DNA of 11,390 nucleotides from Fidelibacterota bacterium (GCA_011049095.1 DSDE01000506.1:1-11390), one strand, 5' to 3'. Counted from the stretch's first letter, positions 1 through 7,642 are shown. A program made the numbers and translations. Notes: generated by a model not told the origin, from the sequence alone.

Positions 1-1
1 C

Positions 2-3000
2 CGCAACATTGGCCAGGAAACCCGCTTTATCTATCGAAATGCCGAGTCCATCTTAGTTTTAGTTTTTGGAATCCTGTTTACACTTATCATTCTTCATATT
101 CTGATCTCTGTTGAAAACAGGCAAAAAAGGGAAAACTTTCAGCAGATAGGCAAATATCTCTCCGTTTTTCTTCTGGATGAATTTCACAATATCTGCGACT
201 ATGATTTAGAAGGGCTGGCCAGATTTGCCGAAAGCCAAAATACCATCACCGAAAATAGTTTTCATCAATATGCACAATCTCTCAAAGAAAAACAGGCGGC
301 AATAAGCTGGGGAATATTGACCCTTCCACCCGCAAAAAGCAAGCCCGATTATCAGGCAGCGCAAATTCTTTTCCAGACATCAACGGAATTTTCCCTTTCA
401 GAGCTTGATCAAAAGCAAATACATAGCGCTATGGATGAGGCTTTTAAATATCGTCTAAACAGCAGCACCGACCATCTTACACTTTCTGGTGGAAAAAAGA
501 TAAATGTCATCTTCAGGCCAATTTTCAGCCAGGAAAATGACAGCCTGATAACAGCTTTTGCCTTTAGTGTCATAGATTTTGGCAAGCTCTTATCAAAAGT
601 TAACCTAAACATTAATCAACACGATGATCGCCTTTGTCTCGATCTATACCAAATGAATGAAGACGGTGAAGCTTTCCTGCTGGCCTCTCTGCAAGATTTC
701 TGCGATGCAAGCCGAGACCCGCGAAACACACTTTTTCAGCCGATCTTTGTGGCAGGAAAGACCTTTTTGGCAACGGTGCATCCCAACCCCTATCTTCTCT
801 TTGCCAGGCGATTTGGCAGCTCATGGTTTGTGGCGCTTGCCGGACTGCTGATGACACTGGCTCTAAGTCTAACTATTCGAGTCATCACAAATCGGAAAAG
901 TTTTTTAGAAAAGGAAGTCCATAACAGAACCGGTGAACTGCAAGAAAGTGTTATAAGATACAGCGCCCTTTTTGAAAACCTTCATACTGTGATGATGATA
1001 ATTGATCCCAAAGACGGTCAAATCGTTGATGCCAACCCTGCAGCAGCGAAATATTATGGCTGGCCCCGCGAAGACTTGAAAGCGAAACTCATTTCTGAAA
1101 TAAATACCCTATCTCCGGAAAAAATACAACAGGAGATGCACCAGGCGCTATCATCCCAAAAAAACTATTTTAAGTTTCAACATCGACTGGCCAATGGCAA
1201 TATCCGTGATGTGGAAGTTTACAGCAGCGCCGTAGATATTCAAGACCATAAACTGCTCTACACCATTGTCCATGACGTAACAGACCGTAATGCTTATGAG
1301 AATAATCTAAAAACCAGCGAATCGCGCCTGCGAAAACAACGGGTAGCCATCGCAACACTTGCCCTGGATGAATCTATGCTCTCCGACGAAAAATTAGAGC
1401 CATCCCTCGATCTTATAACACGCATCGTAGCCAGCGCTATAGACGTCCAGCGGGTCAGCATCTGGCTGCTGAATGATGATGCAGATGAAATGCTCTGCAT
1501 CTCTCTCTGGGATGCCAATAAGCGAATTCATTCAAAAGGAGACATTTTGCTGCCCGCCCAATACCCAGCCTATTTTAACGCCATCATCAATGAGAGCCTG
1601 ATCAATGCGCCAGATGCCGCCAATGACCCTCGCACCTATGAAATGAAAATCCCCTACCTTCAGCCTCTGGGAATCGTGTCGATGCTGGATGCAGCAATTC
1701 TGAAAAATGGCAAACTGGCAGGAGTCGTCTGTCTGGAGCACTGTGGAAAAATACGTCATTGGCACAGTGATGAAGAAGCATTTGTCAGCGCCATAGCCGC
1801 TATGACGGGTCAGTATTTTGCCAATATTGACCGCAAAAAAGCCGAAACCGCCCAGGAAAAACTGCAAAATCAACTCATTCAGGCCCAAAAAATGGAATCC
1901 ATCGGCAAGCTGGCCGGCGGAGTAGCCCACGATTTCAATAATATGCTCAGTGTGATTACCGGTTTTGCCGACATTGCACTCCAAGAGTCTGAGCTGTCTG
2001 CTTCATTGAGATCCTATATTCTCGAAATCCGACGAGCCGCTTTACGTTCCGCTGAGCTCACCCGACAGCTTCTGACCTTTGCCCGCAAGCAAAGCATCGA
2101 TTTGAAAATCTTGCACATCAATCGTGTTATTGAAGATATGCTCAAAATGCTGCGCCGCCTCATCGGTGAAAACATTAAACTGATCTGGAAGCCCGGTGAT
2201 TTTATATGGACAGTCAAAATGGACCCGGTACAGCTCGACCAAATATTAGCCAACCTCTGTGTCAATGCCCGGGACGCCATCGAAGACACTGGCGAAATCA
2301 TTATCGAGACCAGCACCAAGATCATTGACCAGGACTATTGCCAATCACATTTAGATATTTCTCCGGGAGAATATCTTGTTCTCACAGTAAGCGACAATGG
2401 CGCAGGAATGGACAAAGAGATACAAAAACACGTTTTCGAACCATTCTTCACAACGAAAATGAAAGGCGAAGGTACTGGGCTGGGGCTGGCTACCATTTAT
2501 GGCATAGTCCGCCAAAATCATGGCGCTATCAATGTCTATAGCGAGCCTGGAAAAGGCACCAGTTTTAGAATATATCTGCCTCGGCACACCGGTGATTTAT
2601 TGCCGGCAGAAAGAAAACCACAAGCGCCTCCGCCCCTTAATATTAGTGAAAATAATATGATAACTATTCTGCTAGTAGAAGATGAATCATCCATCCTGCT
2701 TATGGCTGAGACCATTCTTCGACGCAGCGCTTATAAGGTATTAACTGCGGAAAGCGCTAAAAAAGCTATGAATATCTTAGAAAACTATGACCATGAGATT
2801 CACCTTCTCATAAGCGACCTAGTTTTGCCAGATACAAATGGCCGTGAGCTGGCAAAATCAGTAAAGGAAAAATATCCCCTGATACGCACGATTTTTATGT
2901 CTGGATACACAGAAAATGTCATCGCCCACCACGGCATCCTGGAAAAAGGCGTCCATTTTCTAGAAAAGCCTTTTACTATGGATGGTTTACTGAAGAAAGT

Positions 3001-3040
3001 AAAAGAAGTGCTCAACCATAGGGTATCAAAAGAAAATTGA
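2..3040 (+). CDS. Hybrid sensor histidine kinase (CHASE-like, PAS, GAF, HisKA, HATPase, REC), 5' end outside window
   Basis: Membrane sensor kinase that should autophosphorylate on His and pass the phosphate to its own C-terminal receiver. The frame is open from base 2, so the start lies upstream; the TTG at 317 is internal and should not be used as the start. 1012 codons are visible. Order by nucleotide: TM helix about 47-112; extracytoplasmic region to about 810 resembling a CHASE domain (inference from layout and the GKTFLATVHPNP stretch before the second helix); TM helix about 818-880; PAS about 957-1295; GAF about 1345-1840; HisKA with H-box GVAHDFNNML, phospho-His at 1928-1930; HATPase with N-box NLCVNARDAI, DNGAGM, FEPFFTTK and GTGLGL, all intact; REC from about 2657 (LLVEDE) with phospho-Asp at 2816-2818 (ISDLVLPD) and the conserved Lys in LEKPF. 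There is no DNA-binding output and no HPt, so an external HPt or phosphatase role is implied. The domain calls are strong except CHASE, which is moderate. Confidence 0.93.
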   Translation, partial: RNIGQETRFIYRNAESILVLVFGILFTLIILHILISVENRQKRENFQQIGKYLSVFLLDEFHNICDYDLEGLARFAESQNTITENSFHQYAQSLKEKQAAISWGILTLPPAKSKPDYQAAQILFQTSTEFSLSELDQKQIHSAMDEAFKYRLNSSTDHLTLSGGKKINVIFRPIFSQENDSLITAFAFSVIDFGKLLSKVNLNINQHDDRLCLDLYQMNEDGEAFLLASLQDFCDASRDPRNTLFQPIFVAGKTFLATVHPNPYLLFARRFGSSWFVALAGLLMTLALSLTIRVITNRKSFLEKEVHNRTGELQESVIRYSALFENLHTVMMIIDPKDGQIVDANPAAAKYYGWPREDLKAKLISEINTLSPEKIQQEMHQALSSQKNYFKFQHRLANGNIRDVEVYSSAVDIQDHKLLYTIVHDVTDRNAYENNLKTSESRLRKQRVAIATLALDESMLSDEKLEPSLDLITRIVASAIDVQRVSIWLLNDDADEMLCISLWDANKRIHSKGDILLPAQYPAYFNAIINESLINAPDAANDPRTYEMKIPYLQPLGIVSMLDAAILKNGKLAGVVCLEHCGKIRHWHSDEEAFVSAIAAMTGQYFANIDRKKAETAQEKLQNQLIQAQKMESIGKLAGGVAHDFNNMLSVITGFADIALQESELSASLRSYILEIRRAALRSAELTRQLLTFARKQSIDLKILHINRVIEDMLKMLRRLIGENIKLIWKPGDFIWTVKMDPVQLDQILANLCVNARDAIEDTGEIIIETSTKIIDQDYCQSHLDISPGEYLVLTVSDNGAGMDKEIQKHVFEPFFTTKMKGEGTGLGLATIYGIVRQNHGAINVYSEPGKGTSFRIYLPRHTGDLLPAERKPQAPPPLNISENNMITILLVEDESSILLMAETILRRSAYKVLTAESAKKAMNILENYDHEIHLLISDLVLPDTNGRELAKSVKEKYPLIRTIFMSGYTENVIAHHGILEKGVHFLEKPFTMDGLLKKVKEVLNHRVSKEN

Positions 3041-3052
3041 AAGATTAGCTTG

Positions 3053-3710
3053 ATGAAAACTGACTACTACAAAAAAACCTTACATAGCGCCCCTTTTGCT
3101 TATGCTTATCATCAGATTATTCTCGATGAAGGGGGAATTTCCGCTGATTATAGCTTTCTCGAAGCGAATGCGGCTTTTGAAAAAATGACTGGATACAATT
3201 TTATGGGAAAATCGCTCTGGAAGGTAGTGAATCCACCTTCGAACAGTTTAGCGCACCCCTGCAGCGATGGTATCAGGTTCAGGCTCATTCACCAGAAAAA
3301 GACTGTTTTTCCACTGTTTTTATTGATATTGCCGACGAAAAAAAATCCGAGCTGGAAGACTTTTTTAATGTCAATCTTGACCTCCTCTTTATTGCAGACC
3401 TGGACGGCAATTTTCTCAAAGTCAACAAAGAATGGGAAAATGTGCTGGGCTATAAAGAATCTGAAATCGAAAATGCTTATTAGATCGACTGGAAAAAGCT
3501 CTGGCAGATAAAATGACAGATGATGCCCAATGGCTTGCCCATTCTCTCAAAGGAAGCGCGACCGACATAGGCGCTGAAAGAATAAGGGAAAGCGCCGCTG
3601 CCATTGAAGATTTCTGCGCCAAAGCGAATTTAATGTACGCATCAGAAGCCATCCCCCGCCTTGAAGATGAATTTCAACTCTTTATTGAAAAGCTGGAAAC
3701 TGATGATTAA
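3053..3710 (+). pseudogene. Decayed PAS-PAS-...-HPt sensor gene, three frames, internal deletions
   Basis: Starts at ATG 3053, 12 bases after the upstream kinase stop (TTG at 3050 is an alternative). There is no strong ribosome-binding site. Frame A (3053 to about 3215) encodes the start of a PAS domain with APFAYAYHQIILDEGG and FLEANAAFEKMTGY. The PAS then continues in another frame (about 3226-3483) as FEQFSAPLQRWYQVQAHSPE and FSTVFIDIADEKK, followed by a second PAS beginning LDLLFIADLDGNFLKVNKEW. That stops at TAG 3481 just after GYKESEIENAY. A third frame (from about 3477) encodes LLDRLEKALADKM and a C-terminal HPt domain with AHSLKGSA. In related hybrid kinases the stretch between such a PAS and an HPt holds the rest of the PAS, HisKA, HATPase and REC; all of that is missing. 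About 20-25 codons also seem lost inside the first PAS. The 153-aa ORF from 3050 is therefore junk after its first third. Most likely a dead gene; misassembly is the alternative. Confidence 0.82.
3513..3710 (+). CDS. HPt-domain fragment, possibly still an open small protein
   Basis: This is the intact third-frame segment of the decayed gene, 65 codons from ATG 3513. It contains the HPt signature WLAHSLKGSATDIGA, with the phosphorylatable His at 3540-3542, followed by amphipathic helices as in histidine phosphotransfer domains. HPt domains are usually about 85-110 residues. Upstream in-frame codons back to about 3465 add LLDRLEKALADK, but they hold no better start, and no Shine-Dalgarno motif precedes 3513. 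It reads best as the surviving C-terminus of the pseudogene. If it is translated, it could serve as the phosphotransfer step missing from the hybrid kinase just upstream; that is speculation. Translation as a separate gene is unproven. Confidence 0.35.
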   Translation: MTDDAQWLAHSLKGSATDIGAERIRESAAAIEDFCAKANLMYASEAIPRLEDEFQLFIEKLETDD

Positions 3711-3742
3711 TTTAGCTCCACAGCAGCTCCAGTCCCCGCTTT

Positions 3743-3766
3743 TGCAAGATTTTCTGCAAGATTTTC
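3743..3766 (+). repeat. Perfect 12-bp tandem duplication
   Basis: The unit tgcaagattttc occurs twice back to back in the 102-base gap between the HPt remnant and the response regulator gene. It is a simple duplication with no recognisable regulatory role. The rest of this gap shows no convincing promoter or terminator. Confidence 0.9.
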
Positions 3767-3798
3767 GACTGCACTTCTTAAATTACTCCATGATCAAT

Positions 3799-3804
3799 AA
3801 GGAG
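3799..3804 (+). promoter_or_regulatory. Ribosome-binding site of the response regulator gene
   Basis: The motif aaggag lies 8 bases before ATG 3813 and fixes this start over the later in-frame ATG (residue 7). Confidence 0.8.
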
Positions 3805-3812
3805 CATACAAT

Positions 3813-4454
3813 ATGAGTCAAGACGAGAGAATGAAGGTGCTCGTAGCCGAAGACGATTCCACCTCGCGCACGCTTTTGTATGCCGTCTTGACGAAAAAAG
3901 GCTATGAAGTCATTGCCGTAGAGAATGGCGCAGATGCATTGGAAGCTTTGCAAAAAGAGGCGCACCCCCCTATTGCCATCCTCGATTGGATGATGCCGCA
4001 AATGGATGGCGTAAATGTGATAAAAAATCTCCGCAAAGCGGAGCGTTCACAGCCAGTCTATATCATTATGTTAACTACAAAACATAGCAAGAGCGACATC
4101 ATCACTGCGCTGCAAAGCGGCGCCAATGACTATCTGGCAAAACCCTTTGATATTGGAGAACTTACAGCCCGAGTCAGCGTCGCTAAAAGAATGGTGGAGC
4201 TACAGGCCAGCCTTGCCGACAAAATTAAGGAGCTGGAAACCGCCAATGACCAGATCAAAACATTAAGCGGCATCGTACCCATCTGCGCTAACTGCAAAAA
4301 TATCCGTGATGACAGCGGCTACTGGCGGCAAGTTGAAGAATATGTAAGCAATCATTCCGAAGCGGTATTCAGCCACGGCATCTGTCCTGACTGTATGGAA
4401 AAACTCTACCCCGACATTTGGAAGAATATAAATGAGCAGCCAAATGAAGATTAA
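3813..4454 (+). CDS. Response regulator with C-terminal CxxC-HGICPDC module
   Basis: 213 residues. Residues 7-125 form a receiver domain: acidic pocket E13-D14-D15, phospho-acceptor D58 in AILDWMMP, switch T88/T89 and K110 in YLAKPF. All key residues are present, so it should be phosphorylated by a partner kinase. A short coiled-coil-like helix (about 126-151) leads into a Cys-rich module (148-200) with C158xxC161 and C191xxC194, plus H188 just before the second pair. The four Cys suggest a metal-binding site; that is inference. No DNA-binding, GGDEF, EAL or HD-GYP output is present, so the module is the only candidate effector. The same module ends the next gene, 46 bases downstream, which makes a functional link between the two likely. 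The start has a strong ribosome-binding site. The REC call is near certain; the role of the module is unknown. Confidence 0.93.
   Translation: MSQDERMKVLVAEDDSTSRTLLYAVLTKKGYEVIAVENGADALEALQKEAHPPIAILDWMMPQMDGVNVIKNLRKAERSQPVYIIMLTTKHSKSDIITALQSGANDYLAKPFDIGELTARVSVAKRMVELQASLADKIKELETANDQIKTLSGIVPICANCKNIRDDSGYWRQVEEYVSNHSEAVFSHGICPDCMEKLYPDIWKNINEQPNED
4254..4412 (+). other. Cys-rich C-terminal module, copy 1
   Basis: About 53 codons encoding IKTLSGIVPICANCKNIRDD through HGICPDCMEKLYP. It aligns without gaps to copy 2 at 5530-5688. The two share a perfect 21-base DNA match (4293-4313 with 5569-5589) and a perfect 20-base match (4389-4408 with 5665-5684), although the middle part between the Cys pairs has diverged strongly. 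Confidence 0.85.
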
Positions 4455-4487
4455 AAAGCATCTCAGCTTAAAAAACATTTTAACAAA

Positions 4488-4492
4488 AAGGA
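4488..4492 (+). promoter_or_regulatory. Ribosome-binding site of the 7TM-PAS gene
   Basis: The motif aagga lies 8 bases before ATG 4501 and supports that start. The 46-base gap to the previous gene holds no visible terminator, so co-transcription is likely. Confidence 0.65.
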
Positions 4493-4500
4493 TTTATTAA

Positions 4501-5748
4501 ATGATCCTTAATCAAGCCAGTCTGCTCTTTTTTGGCTCGGCCCTCCTTTCACTTTCTATCAGTCTCTTTGCATTTCGCCAAAAAAACAACCGTTCCGCCG
4601 CTATTTTGGCTCTGCTCATGCTGACAATTACCATCTGGACATTTCTTTATGGACTTGAGCTGACGATGACGCAGCTCTGGCAAATGAAACTGATTTTGGG
4701 GCCACAGTATATCAGCATTGCCTTGACGCCTGTTTTATGGTTCATTTTCACTATCCACTATTCAGGCATCGAAGGTAGAATCAATCAAAAATATTACCTC
4801 TGGCTTCTGATTATTCCTGCGCTCACAGTCATCTTTGCCGTCAGCAATGATTATCACCATCTCTTTTACCAATCAGTGACGCTAGGCCTGGCAGAAAACG
4901 GACTTCCTTTTCAAAAACTGAAGCCAGCTCCTCTCTGGTGGCTTCACACCGCCTATTCATACCTACTCATAAGCGCCGGCGTAATCATTATGGTCTGGAT
5001 GCTTTTCAGAGTGAGTCAGATTCACCGGAAACAAGTTTTGCTATTCCTGGCTGCTGCATCCCTTCCGTTCATTACCAGCATTGCCTACATCTTCGACTTG
5101 CTCACGCCTTATGGCTTTTTGGATATGACACCGCTGGCATTTATACTCACGGTGGCCATTTTCATCTACGGCATTCTCAAAGCTGAGCTCTTTTCCATCA
5201 CACCACTGGCGCTGGATGTATTGTTTAAACATATTCCTGATGCTATTTTTGTCCTGAATAATGATTCCAGAATTATCAGCACCAATCCGGCAGCGTATAA
5301 GCTCCTTACTATAACAGAAAAAAATCAAAATGAAGAGGTAACAATTCAGCATCGCTTCAATGCAGAAAATAATCATAAAAATGAGCTTCGCTTTCAAGAC
5401 AGAATCTACGATATGTCCCGAACACCCTTAAAAACACCTCAGGGCCGAGAGTTGGGGACCCTTCTCATTTTACGGGATATTACAGAGCGCAAACAAAAAT
5501 ATGAAGAACTGCAATCGGCGATGGAGCAAATAAAGACGCTACAGGGAATTGTTCCCATTTGCGCTTCATGCAAAAATATCCGTGATGACGACGGCCATTG
5601 GCAAAAGGTAGAAACCTACATGAGCCTTTTTACCGATGCCAAATTTACACATGGCATTTGCCCAGACTGTATGGAAAAACTCTATCCCGAGCTGGCTGGC
5701 GACCTAAAGCTGGAAATTCCAGATAAAGAGAAGGAAGATGCTGAATAA
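4501..5748 (+). CDS. Seven-TM sensor with PAS domain and C-terminal CxxC-HGICPDC module, no kinase core
   Basis: 415 residues. Seven hydrophobic helices lie at about 5-25, 33-54, 64-88, 97-117, 148-171, 179-201 and 209-229. The stretch ILGPQYISIALTPVLWFIF and its surroundings match the N-terminal 7TM region found on many histidine kinases (HisKA_7TM type). A PAS domain follows (about 237-340: IPDAIFVLNNDSRIISTNPA, ending LLILRDITERK), then a short helix and the Cys-rich module (344-396) with C354xxC357, C387xxC390 and H384. In most 7TM-PAS proteins of this style HisKA/HATPase or GGDEF follows the PAS; here the Cys module stands in that place. The protein should therefore sense at the membrane or through PAS, but cannot phosphorylate by itself. 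The homologous module on the upstream response regulator suggests both act on the same target or on each other. The ORF is intact, with a plausible ribosome-binding site. Confidence 0.9.
   Translation: MILNQASLLFFGSALLSLSISLFAFRQKNNRSAAILALLMLTITIWTFLYGLELTMTQLWQMKLILGPQYISIALTPVLWFIFTIHYSGIEGRINQKYYLWLLIIPALTVIFAVSNDYHHLFYQSVTLGLAENGLPFQKLKPAPLWWLHTAYSYLLISAGVIIMVWMLFRVSQIHRKQVLLFLAAASLPFITSIAYIFDLLTPYGFLDMTPLAFILTVAIFIYGILKAELFSITPLALDVLFKHIPDAIFVLNNDSRIISTNPAAYKLLTITEKNQNEEVTIQHRFNAENNHKNELRFQDRIYDMSRTPLKTPQGRELGTLLILRDITERKQKYEELQSAMEQIKTLQGIVPICASCKNIRDDDGHWQKVETYMSLFTDAKFTHGICPDCMEKLYPELAGDLKLEIPDKEKEDAE
5530..5688 (+). other. Cys-rich C-terminal module, copy 2
   Basis: IKTLQGIVPICASCKNIRDD through HGICPDCMEKLYP, fused to the PAS of the 7TM protein. 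It aligns without gaps to copy 1 (4254-4412). Conserved positions in both copies include the four Cys, the His before GICPDC, KNIRDD, a Trp, a Glu-x-Tyr pair and KLYP. This pattern fits a small zinc-binding or redox-active fold, but no function can be read from it. Confidence 0.85.
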
Positions 5749-5776
5749 TTGGGAAAATTTAATGATCAAAAGTAAC

Positions 5777-5781
5777 AGGAG
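5777..5781 (+). promoter_or_regulatory. Ribosome-binding site for the original start of the third sensor gene
   Basis: The motif aggag lies 5 bases before ATG 5787. It is the best initiation signal in this stretch, whereas the ATG at 5822 that opens the kinase frame has none. Confidence 0.75.
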
Positions 5782-5786
5782 ATCTT

Positions 5787-5885
5787 ATGATACGACTTAA
5801 ATCGTACTGGCTTTATCTGATATGGATTATCTTAACCCTCATATCATTTGGCTGGAATCGCCCTACTCCTGCGATGATGCCTTAG
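5787..5885 (+). pseudogene. Orphaned N-terminus (membrane anchor) of the downstream kinase gene
   Basis: A 32-codon ORF behind a good ribosome-binding site encodes MIRLKSYWLYLIWIILTLIS and then a few residues before TAG at 5883. A positively charged start followed by a single hydrophobic helix is typical of the signal anchor of a membrane sensor kinase. It is out of frame with the kinase body, which becomes recognisable around 5850. The simplest reading is a frameshifting deletion that removed the extracytoplasmic sensor and the first half of a PAS domain. Confidence 0.65.
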
Positions 5886-7642
5886 GCTGGATGCAAAAAG
5901 CAGTATCAGAAGGCCCGCAATACTATGAGTGGCTCAATAAACGGGCTAATGGTGATTATTTTTGGGAAAAGGTACACCTTGCCACAATTATTCTCAATAA
6001 AGAAAAAAGAATTCTGGCCACCACCGTTGACATCACCCATCAAAAAAAAGCTGAAGCTGATCTGACCAGGCATGAAGAGCAATTTCGCCGAATCATTGAA
6101 AGCCTGCCCCTTTCTTTGACCATTGCGACTATGGAAGGCGTCGTACTGTATGCAAACCCCAAAGGACTAGAGTTTTTTGAGCGAGATTCCACGATTTTTG
6201 GTCAGAAAAAAGCTTTTACCGTTTGGGTAAACCCACAAGACAGGGAGAAATGGATTCATGATATCCGGCAAAACGGTATTATCAATAATTTCGAAATGCA
6301 ACTGCAAACCGAAAGCGGCCGCAAACTCTGGGCCATAGGCAGCGGGCTGATTATCAACTATCAGGGACAAGATTGCATCCTCAGCGTGCAGCAAGACATT
6401 ACCTATCGAAAAATGATGGAAGAAGCCATTGCCGAAAGCGAGGAAAAGTTTAGAATTCTTGCTGAAAACGCCTCCGCCGGCATCTATCTGGCTTTTAATA
6501 ATAAATTTATCTATGTTAATAATGGGCTATCAGAAATGCTGGACTATACGCCTGAGGAAATGATAGAGACTGACTTTATCCGCTATATCCATCCTGACCA
6601 TAGAAAAATAGTTGCAGAGAGGGCAAAAGCAAGACAACTGGGCGATGAGGTGCCAAATCGCTATGAAATAAAACTTCTCACAAAAAACAGTGATACACGC
6701 TGGGTAGAACTAAACGCCGCGATGACAAGCTTAAAAGGCCGGCGCATCAATCTAGGCACCATCTTTGACATAACAGACCGTTATCAGGCCACACAGGCCC
6801 TTTTTCATACAAACCGCAAACTGGAGTCGGCAATGCACCAGCTTAAAGAGGCACAGCAAAAGGTAGTGAAACAGGAGAGACTGACAGCCGTCGGGCAAGT
6901 TTCTGCCGGTATTGCCCACGACTTCAATAATATTCTCTCTTCTATCCTTGGATTTGCTGAACTCCTGGAATATCGGGCGTTTGATCCCCAAATGCAATCC
7001 CACGTCCGCCACATCAAAACCGCCGGAAAAAGGGCGGCAAAACTTGTTCAGCAACTATTAGACTTTACTAGCAAGGGCTTAAGAACGCCACAAACACTGG
7101 ATTTAATCAGATTCATTGAGAAGTCTAAAGCTGATATCGCTGAACTTTTTCCACAAAATCTAAAAATAGAATACCAAATGCCTGATGAAGCCTATATGAT
7201 AGAAGCGGACCCCGACCAGCTCCAGCAGATCATCAACAATATCAGCCTTAATGCAGCCCATGCAATGCAAGCTGAAGGAAAATTTAAAATCAGTTTGGCA
7301 AAAGAAAATTTAACCGGAAATACATATTGCGTTATTTGTAATGAGACCATTAAAGGAGAATATTTTCATATCTCTTTCCAGGATAATGGAAGTGGCATCT
7401 CGGCTATCAACCTGCCACATATTTTCGATCCGTTTTTTACCACAAAGGAGGTTGGCAAAGGCTCAGGACTGGGTCTTTCTCAAGTCTTTGGCATTGTGAG
7501 CCAATATGATGGCCATCTTAGCGTCGAAAGCGAATTAGGAGTCGGTACCACTTTTCATCTATATTGGCCGCTGGGAAAAAGTACCGTTCATCATGATGCA
7601 AATCAGACCCATAAAAAAAGTGATGATGGACGCTGGTCTTAA
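5822..7642 (+). CDS. PAS-PAS-PAS sensor histidine kinase, N-terminally truncated
   Basis: 606 codons from ATG 5822; the frame opens only at 5801, and no Shine-Dalgarno motif precedes 5822. Residues 1-77 are the second half of a PAS domain (from about SPYSCDDALGWMQKAVSEGP to TTVDITHQKKAEA). Full PAS domains follow at about 86-200 and 205-325, then a coiled coil, and HisKA with GIAHDFNNIL (phospho-His H366). The HATPase has N477 in NISLNAAHAM, DNGSGI (521-526), FDPFFTTK and GSGLGL. All catalytic motifs are intact. A CxxC (C503, C506) sits just before the G1 box, as in many kinases of this style. No TM segment or receiver remains. If expressed, it would be a soluble kinase cut off from its original sensor. 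The orphaned start at 5787 argues that the native gene is broken. The kinase identification is certain; its activity is doubtful. Confidence 0.85.
   Translation: MDYLNPHIIWLESPYSCDDALGWMQKAVSEGPQYYEWLNKRANGDYFWEKVHLATIILNKEKRILATTVDITHQKKAEADLTRHEEQFRRIIESLPLSLTIATMEGVVLYANPKGLEFFERDSTIFGQKKAFTVWVNPQDREKWIHDIRQNGIINNFEMQLQTESGRKLWAIGSGLIINYQGQDCILSVQQDITYRKMMEEAIAESEEKFRILAENASAGIYLAFNNKFIYVNNGLSEMLDYTPEEMIETDFIRYIHPDHRKIVAERAKARQLGDEVPNRYEIKLLTKNSDTRWVELNAAMTSLKGRRINLGTIFDITDRYQATQALFHTNRKLESAMHQLKEAQQKVVKQERLTAVGQVSAGIAHDFNNILSSILGFAELLEYRAFDPQMQSHVRHIKTAGKRAAKLVQQLLDFTSKGLRTPQTLDLIRFIEKSKADIAELFPQNLKIEYQMPDEAYMIEADPDQLQQIINNISLNAAHAMQAEGKFKISLAKENLTGNTYCVICNETIKGEYFHISFQDNGSGISAINLPHIFDPFFTTKEVGKGSGLGLSQVFGIVSQYDGHLSVESELGVGTTFHLYWPLGKSTVHHDANQTHKKSDDGRWS

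Noticed and set aside
317..319. TTG at 317 as the start of the hybrid kinase
   Set aside because: The same frame is open back to the window edge and encodes a TM helix and the beginning of the sensor domain, so the true start is upstream of the window.
1532..1984. 150-codon open frame on the minus strand inside the hybrid kinase
   Set aside because: It lies wholly opposite the GAF and HisKA coding region, which has clear motifs on the plus strand; its translation has no recognisable domain.
3711..3812. Possible promoter for the response regulator gene in the 102-base gap
   Set aside because: A ttgcaa hexamer is present, but no -10-like hexamer sits at a suitable distance; the AT-rich tandem repeat makes such matches easy by chance.
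5041..5397. 118-codon open frame on the minus strand in the 7TM-PAS gene
   Set aside because: Opposes the TM6-PAS coding region, whose helices and PAS motifs are clear; the Cys/Ile-rich antisense product is a by-product.
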